A stretch of 64,000 nt of DNA from CAVSRC01 sp963743015 (lineage in GTDB: Bacteria; Pseudomonadota; Alphaproteobacteria; Rhizobiales; Kaistiaceae): positions 124,001-188,000 of the forward strand of contig CAVUOD010000017.1 in NCBI GenBank assembly GCA_963743015.1, written 5' to 3'. Below are positions 60,065 through 64,000 of this stretch, piece after piece; the stretch's first letter is position 1; the number at the start of each line of letters is the position of its first letter. The position numbers and the translations under genes are program-made. The notes under the pieces were generated by a model. That model had not been told where the DNA came from and ran no database searches. It saw nothing but the letters and a program-made list of their open reading frames with translations.

Positions 60065-62335
60065 ATGATCACTACCGAAGCCGGCGCTGCCGGTCAGCGG
60101 TTGCGTTCTGCGGCAGCCCGCTGTTTGGCGGTGCTGGTGCTCGTCCTCACCGCCGCCGCGCCCGCGGCGCTGGCCGCTGGCAAGACCGGCGCGGCCGCGG
60201 TTCAGGTGCCGCTGCCCGTCCCCCGGCCACAGCCGGTCTCCGACACCCCGGCGGCGGCCGGCCCCGCCCCGGATGCAGCCGCGGCCGTGGCGCCTGGCGA
60301 CGTCATCGGCAACCTGATCGCTCAGAGCGCCGACGAAAGCCGGGCCGCCGAGGACAGCGATGCGCCGCAAGCCGGCAATTCCGCGGCAGCGGACGCGCCT
60401 CCCGTCCCCGCGCCTGCCCCGGCGGCGCCGGCAGCGCTGAACTCGGCCGGGCTCAAGCTCGCCCTCAAGCTGCTCGACAACGACGATCCCGCCGCGGCGA
60501 CGATCGCGGCCTACGCCCTGCCCGATCCGGTCGACATCAAGATCGTTGACTGGCTGGTTGCCACCAGCGGCAGCAGCAAGGTTCCCTCGTCACGCATCCT
60601 GGCGGTGCGCAAGAAGCTGCGTGACTGGCCCGGCCAGAGCCTGTTGCGTCTGCGCTATGAGCAGGCGGTCGCCCGCGAGGATCTGCCGCCGGCCGATGTC
60701 ATCACGGCGCTGGGTGGCACCACACCGTCATCGGACAGCGCCACGATTGCGCTGGCCGAGGCCTATGTCGCCAGCGGCCGGCAGAAGGACGCCGCCGCGC
60801 TGATCCGCAGCTTCTGGCGCAACGAGGCCTTGTCGCGGGCGAACGAGAAGACCGTGCTCTCCGAGTTCGGCGACCTGCTGACCGCCTCCGATCACAAGGC
60901 ACGCATGGACCGGCTGCTCTATGACGGTCAGACGGACGATGCCTTGCGCGTCGCCGCCCTCATGGGCAAGGACCAGCAGGCGCTCGCCAAGGCGGTCGTC
61001 GCAACGATCAAGCGCAGGAAGACCGCCTATCGCGACCTGACCAGCCTGCCTGGAACGGTCAGGAACGATCCGCTGGCCCTCTATTCACGCATCCAGGCGC
61101 TACGCCGCGCCGACAAGATCGACCAGGCCGCCGACCTGCTGCTGACCGCTCCCCGCGAGGCCAGCAAGCTGGTCGAGCCCGACGCCTGGTGGATCGAACG
61201 CCGTCTGATTTCCCGCGCCCTTATCGAGGAACACAAGGCTAGGCTCGCCTACCGCATTGCGGCCGGCCACACCGCCAAATCGGCCACCTACCGCGCCGAG
61301 GCCGAGTTCCACGCCGGTTGGTACGCGCTCGAATTCCTCCACGATCCGAAGACCGCGGCCCGGCATTTCGCCGAAATCGCGGCGATCTCCTCCATGCCGC
61401 TCAGCCTGTCGCGTGCCGAATACTGGATGGGCCGCGCTGCCGCCGCCGCCGGCGACAAGGCCGGTGCCACCGCCCATTTCAAGCTCGCCGGCGCCTATCC
61501 GACGACCTTCTACGGCCAACTCGCTCTTGCCCGGCTGGGCAACACCCAACTGCACCTGTCGCAACCGCCCACCCCCGATGCCGCCACCCGCACCCGCTTC
61601 GCCAATCGCGAGCTGGTCAAGGTCATCCAGCACCTCACTGCCGCCGGGCGCACCCGCTATGTCGGGCTGTTCTTCCGCCACCTCGCCGATACGCTGAAGG
61701 ACCCGGCCGAAATCGCCCTGCTCGCCGCCATGGCCAACAAGGACGGCGACTACCAGATCGCCCTGCAGATCGGCAAGACCGCCGCTGTCCGCGGCATGCC
61801 CGTGGAAACGCTGGCCTTCCCGACGTCGGCGATCCCGGATTCGGCGAAGATGCCCAAGGTCGAGAAATCGGTCGTCTATGCGATCGCCAGGCAGGAAAGC
61901 GCCTTCAATCCCGAGGCGATCAGCCGGGCCGGCGCCCGTGGCCTGCTGCAGTTGATGCCGACCACCGCGCGCCATGTCGCCAAGACGCTCGGCCTGCCCT
62001 ACTCCAAGGCCCGCCTGACGTCCGACCCCGCCTACAACGCCACGCTTGGCGCCGCCCATCTCGGTGACCTCGTCGACAATTTCGGCGGCTCCTATGTCAT
62101 GACCTTCGCCGCCTACAATGCCGGCGCCAGCCGCGTCGCCCAATGGGTCAAACAGCATGGCGATCCCCGCGACCCCAAGGTCGATGTCGTCGACTGGATC
62201 GAGCTGATCCCCTTCACCGAGACGCGCAACTATGTCCAGCGCATCATGGAGAACCTGCAGGTTTACCGCGCCCGTCTCGGCGAACCGGCTCTGGTGATCG
62301 AGGCCGACCTCAAGCGGGGCAATTCCGCCGGTTGA
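60065..62335 (+). CDS. Soluble lytic murein transglycosylase (Slt-type)
   Basis: A 756-residue exported enzyme that cleaves peptidoglycan glycan chains. The signal peptide (residues about 1–38, AAAPAALAA) is followed by a Pro/Ala-rich linker to about 130, then a long helical superhelix typical of Slt70 (about 130–580). The catalytic SLT domain has the active-site Glu in ARQESAFNPEAISRAGARGL, then LLQLMPTTARHVAKTLG, and FAAYNAGASRVAQWV. The ATG at 60065 was chosen over an in-frame TTG at 59996 because it gives a signal peptide at the N-terminus. It is followed 45 bp later by the hydrolase gene. Confidence 0.92.
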   Translation: MITTEAGAAGQRLRSAAARCLAVLVLVLTAAAPAALAAGKTGAAAVQVPLPVPRPQPVSDTPAAAGPAPDAAAAVAPGDVIGNLIAQSADESRAAEDSDAPQAGNSAAADAPPVPAPAPAAPAALNSAGLKLALKLLDNDDPAAATIAAYALPDPVDIKIVDWLVATSGSSKVPSSRILAVRKKLRDWPGQSLLRLRYEQAVAREDLPPADVITALGGTTPSSDSATIALAEAYVASGRQKDAAALIRSFWRNEALSRANEKTVLSEFGDLLTASDHKARMDRLLYDGQTDDALRVAALMGKDQQALAKAVVATIKRRKTAYRDLTSLPGTVRNDPLALYSRIQALRRADKIDQAADLLLTAPREASKLVEPDAWWIERRLISRALIEEHKARLAYRIAAGHTAKSATYRAEAEFHAGWYALEFLHDPKTAARHFAEIAAISSMPLSLSRAEYWMGRAAAAAGDKAGATAHFKLAGAYPTTFYGQLALARLGNTQLHLSQPPTPDAATRTRFANRELVKVIQHLTAAGRTRYVGLFFRHLADTLKDPAEIALLAAMANKDGDYQIALQIGKTAAVRGMPVETLAFPTSAIPDSAKMPKVEKSVVYAIARQESAFNPEAISRAGARGLLQLMPTTARHVAKTLGLPYSKARLTSDPAYNATLGAAHLGDLVDNFGGSYVMTFAAYNAGASRVAQWVKQHGDPRDPKVDVVDWIELIPFTETRNYVQRIMENLQVYRARLGEPALVIEADLKRGNSAG

Positions 62336-62380
62336 CGCGGCCCCATTGACGCGGGCAAAGCCGCCGGCTGATATCCACCC

Positions 62381-63418
62381 ATGGCCCGCAAGCCCCGCCC
62401 TAATGGCCCCTCCGAGGCCGCAGAAGAAACCGCCGCGCCGGTTGCGCCGGGCTTCCGCGAGGCGATCTACCTGAGCGCCGACGGGCTGAAGCTGTCGGCG
62501 CGCGACTATGGCAATCCGCTTTCCCCCTGGTTGCCGGTGGTCTGCCTGGCCGGCTTCACGCGCGACAGCCGCGACTTCCACGAGCTTGCCCTCCATCTGT
62601 CGACCCACCGCCACCGGCCGCGCCGGGTCGTCGCCCTGGACTGCCGCGGCCGCGGCCGGTCGCAATGGGCGCGGGGCACGGAGAGCTACAATCCGCTGAC
62701 CGAGATGAACGACGTCCTCGACGGCATGGCGGCGCTGAACATCCCCCGTGCCGTGGTCGTCGGGACCTCGCGCGGCGGCATCATCGGCATGCTGATGGGC
62801 GTTGCCCGGCCGGCCACCGTCGCCGGCCTGGTGTTGAACGACGTCGGTCCGGTCGTCGACGCACAAGGCCTGGCGCGTATCAAGACCTATGTCGGACGCA
62901 CCCCGTCGCCCAATGACTGGGCCGATGCCGCCCATCTCCTGCGCCGCATACACGGCACCAGCTTCCCCGCCTGGCGCGACGTGGATTGGGATTATTTCGC
63001 CCGCCTCACCTTCGACGATGAGGACGGCCAGCCGGTCAGCGCCTACGACCCGAAACTGGCGCAGACCTTCGATGGCCTGGAGCTGGACCGGCCGCTGCCG
63101 ACGATGTGGGATGAATTCCGTGCCTTGCGGGATATCCCCATCCTGGTCATCCGCGGCGTGAATTCAGACCTGTTGTCCGCCGAAACCATGGCCCGCATGA
63201 GCGAGGAACACCCGCGGGTGGATACCGTCACCGTTGCCGGCGAAGGGCACGCGCCGCTGCTGCGCTACGGGCAGCTGCTTGCCCGGGTTTCCGCCTTCAT
63301 CACAGCCGTCGAGGGAAGCGGCCCGCCGGTCGATGCGATCATCCCGCGCGACGAGGCGAGCTACGACCTCGACGCGGCTGCGGAAGCCGAGGCACCGCAA
63401 GCCGAGAAAGCCGACTAA
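62381..63418 (+). CDS. Alpha/beta hydrolase
   Basis: A 345-residue hydrolase. The oxyanion strand VVCLAGFTRDSRDFHELA (about residue 54), the nucleophile elbow VVGTSRGGIIGMLM with Ser at about 130, and the catalytic His in AGEGHAPLL (about residue 289) are present, with an acidic residue likely in IRGVNSDLL. The N-terminal 25 residues and the C-terminal 40 are Pro/Glu/Ala-rich and probably disordered. The substrate is unknown. It may be co-transcribed with the lytic transglycosylase gene. Its stop overlaps the convergent gene by four bases. Confidence 0.88.
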   Translation: MARKPRPNGPSEAAEETAAPVAPGFREAIYLSADGLKLSARDYGNPLSPWLPVVCLAGFTRDSRDFHELALHLSTHRHRPRRVVALDCRGRGRSQWARGTESYNPLTEMNDVLDGMAALNIPRAVVVGTSRGGIIGMLMGVARPATVAGLVLNDVGPVVDAQGLARIKTYVGRTPSPNDWADAAHLLRRIHGTSFPAWRDVDWDYFARLTFDDEDGQPVSAYDPKLAQTFDGLELDRPLPTMWDEFRALRDIPILVIRGVNSDLLSAETMARMSEEHPRVDTVTVAGEGHAPLLRYGQLLARVSAFITAVEGSGPPVDAIIPRDEASYDLDAAAEAEAPQAEKAD

Positions 63419-64000
63419 GTCGTCTTTTCGTCGGCCGCGGGGGTATCCTCCGAGGCGTCTTCGTCGTCCGCAGCGCCTTCCTCGTCTGAAGCGACTTCCG
63501 CCTCGGGAAGCTCTGCCTTCTCCGCGCTCTCGTCCTCCGCCCCGGCAAGAACCTCTTCCTCCTCGGCAAGTGCCTCGCCGGACGCGTCGTCGACTTCACG
63601 CTCGATGGTGTCGTCCTCGTCGGCGCCACGCTCGATTGCCCGCTCGAGCGCCCTTTGCTGCCGTCGCGCCCGCCGCCGGTCGGCCGACTTGACGAAGCCT
63701 GTGCTGCCGCCAGCAGCCAGGATGATCGCCTGGCCGATCCAGTCGTCCCGCTCGATGCGCTCGGGGAAGGCGAGCTGCTGCGCGATCCAGCGCATCTCGG
63801 CCGGCGTCCACGCGGCGATCTGCCCGAAATGAAAGATGCCGAGCCCGTTGAGTCGTTGCTCGATCCGCCGGCCGATTCCACGGATACGCTGCAGGTCGTC
63901 CGGCACACTGTTGCGCGGCGCTGCCAGCGCCACCGGCCGTGCCGTCGCAGGCTCCTCGCTTTCCGCAGTTCTGCGGGCTTCTTCCAGCGCGGCCGTCGCC
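63415..64000 (-). CDS. Helix-hairpin-helix-like protein with acidic tail (partial)
   Basis: The open frame runs in from the right edge, so the true start lies outside. The readable 195 residues contain PDDLQRIRGIGRRIEQRLNG, then LGIFHFGQIAAWTPAEMRWI, the helix-hairpin-helix-like module often found in Rhizobiales proteins labelled as flap endonuclease-like or 50S L21-associated. An Arg-rich segment follows (DRRRARRQQRALERAIERG), then an acidic Glu/Asp/Ala tail of about 70 residues. The module usually binds DNA or RNA; no catalytic residues are visible here. Function is unknown. Confidence 0.7.
   Translation of the reverse strand, partial: ATAALEEARRTAESEEPATARPVALAAPRNSVPDDLQRIRGIGRRIEQRLNGLGIFHFGQIAAWTPAEMRWIAQQLAFPERIERDDWIGQAIILAAGGSTGFVKSADRRRARRQQRALERAIERGADEDDTIEREVDDASGEALAEEEEVLAGAEDESAEKAELPEAEVASDEEGAADDEDASEDTPAADEKTT

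Overview
The window is high-GC DNA from an alphaproteobacterium, most likely a member of the Hyphomicrobiales (Rhizobiales). The evidence is a phosphatidylcholine synthase, an IalB-family exported protein, HspQ, a two-protein YeeE/YedE pair, and the block mfd–sdhE … recG–DUF502–glmS–glmU, a gene order I remember from Rhizobiales genomes. No tRNA, rRNA or CRISPR array was seen.

Layout. (1) 0–8 kb: lipid and transport genes (pcs, YeeE/YedE pair, a UbiH-type hydroxylase, an AEC permease), hspQ, ialB, a YejA-like solute-binding protein and a DsbA-family oxidoreductase. (2) 8–12.5 kb: a PAS/GGDEF cyclase, a small outer-membrane barrel and a TPR–sulfotransferase. (3) 12.5–24.2 kb: mfd, sdhE, an inserted tetR/membrane-gene pair with a perfect 19-bp palindrome between them, recG, DUF502, glmS and glmU. 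(4) 24–34 kb: ccdA, a cyclase with duplicated sensor domains, moaA, dTDP-rhamnose genes rfbB-rfbD-rfbA (no rfbC), and a three-gene FAH–CoA ligase–ketopantoate reductase-like operon. (5) 34–45.4 kb: a compact, translationally coupled cluster for a cytoplasmic NAD(H)-linked [NiFe] hydrogenase, in transcription order hoxF-U-Y-H-W-hypA-B-F-C-D-E on the minus strand. It is preceded by the truncated remnant of an iron-sulfur hydrogenase beta-subunit-like gene and by an FNR/FixK-type site. (6) 46–54 kb: an acyl-CoA-synthetase/GNAT protein, an MFS permease, two paralogous secreted cysteine-rich proteins of unknown function, a rhomboid protease and a periplasmic ClpP-like protease. (7) 54–57.8 kb: an insertion-sequence island. 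An IS3-family element sits against both a truncated CDP-diacylglycerol diphosphatase gene and a truncated IS110-family transposase gene, and an IS481-like fragment follows. (8) 57.9–64 kb: a YgjV-like membrane protein, smpB, dapA, a lytic transglycosylase, an alpha/beta hydrolase and the 3' part of a helix-hairpin-helix-like gene that leaves the window.

How the genes work together. HoxFUYH should couple H2 and NAD(H). HoxW matures HoxH, HypA/B deliver nickel, and HypC/D/E/F build the Fe(CN)2CO group. GlmS and GlmU make UDP-GlcNAc; RfbA/B/D make the dTDP-rhamnose precursor; DapA feeds lysine and diaminopimelate; the lytic transglycosylase remodels the wall.

Caution. Eleven genes carry twelve apparent frameshifts. 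Both halves of each reading frame are well preserved, and several shifts lie in short homopolymers. I treat most as sequencing or assembly errors and annotate the genes as whole. The most novel-looking material is the tandem cysteine-rich secreted pair beside the two membrane/periplasmic proteases.
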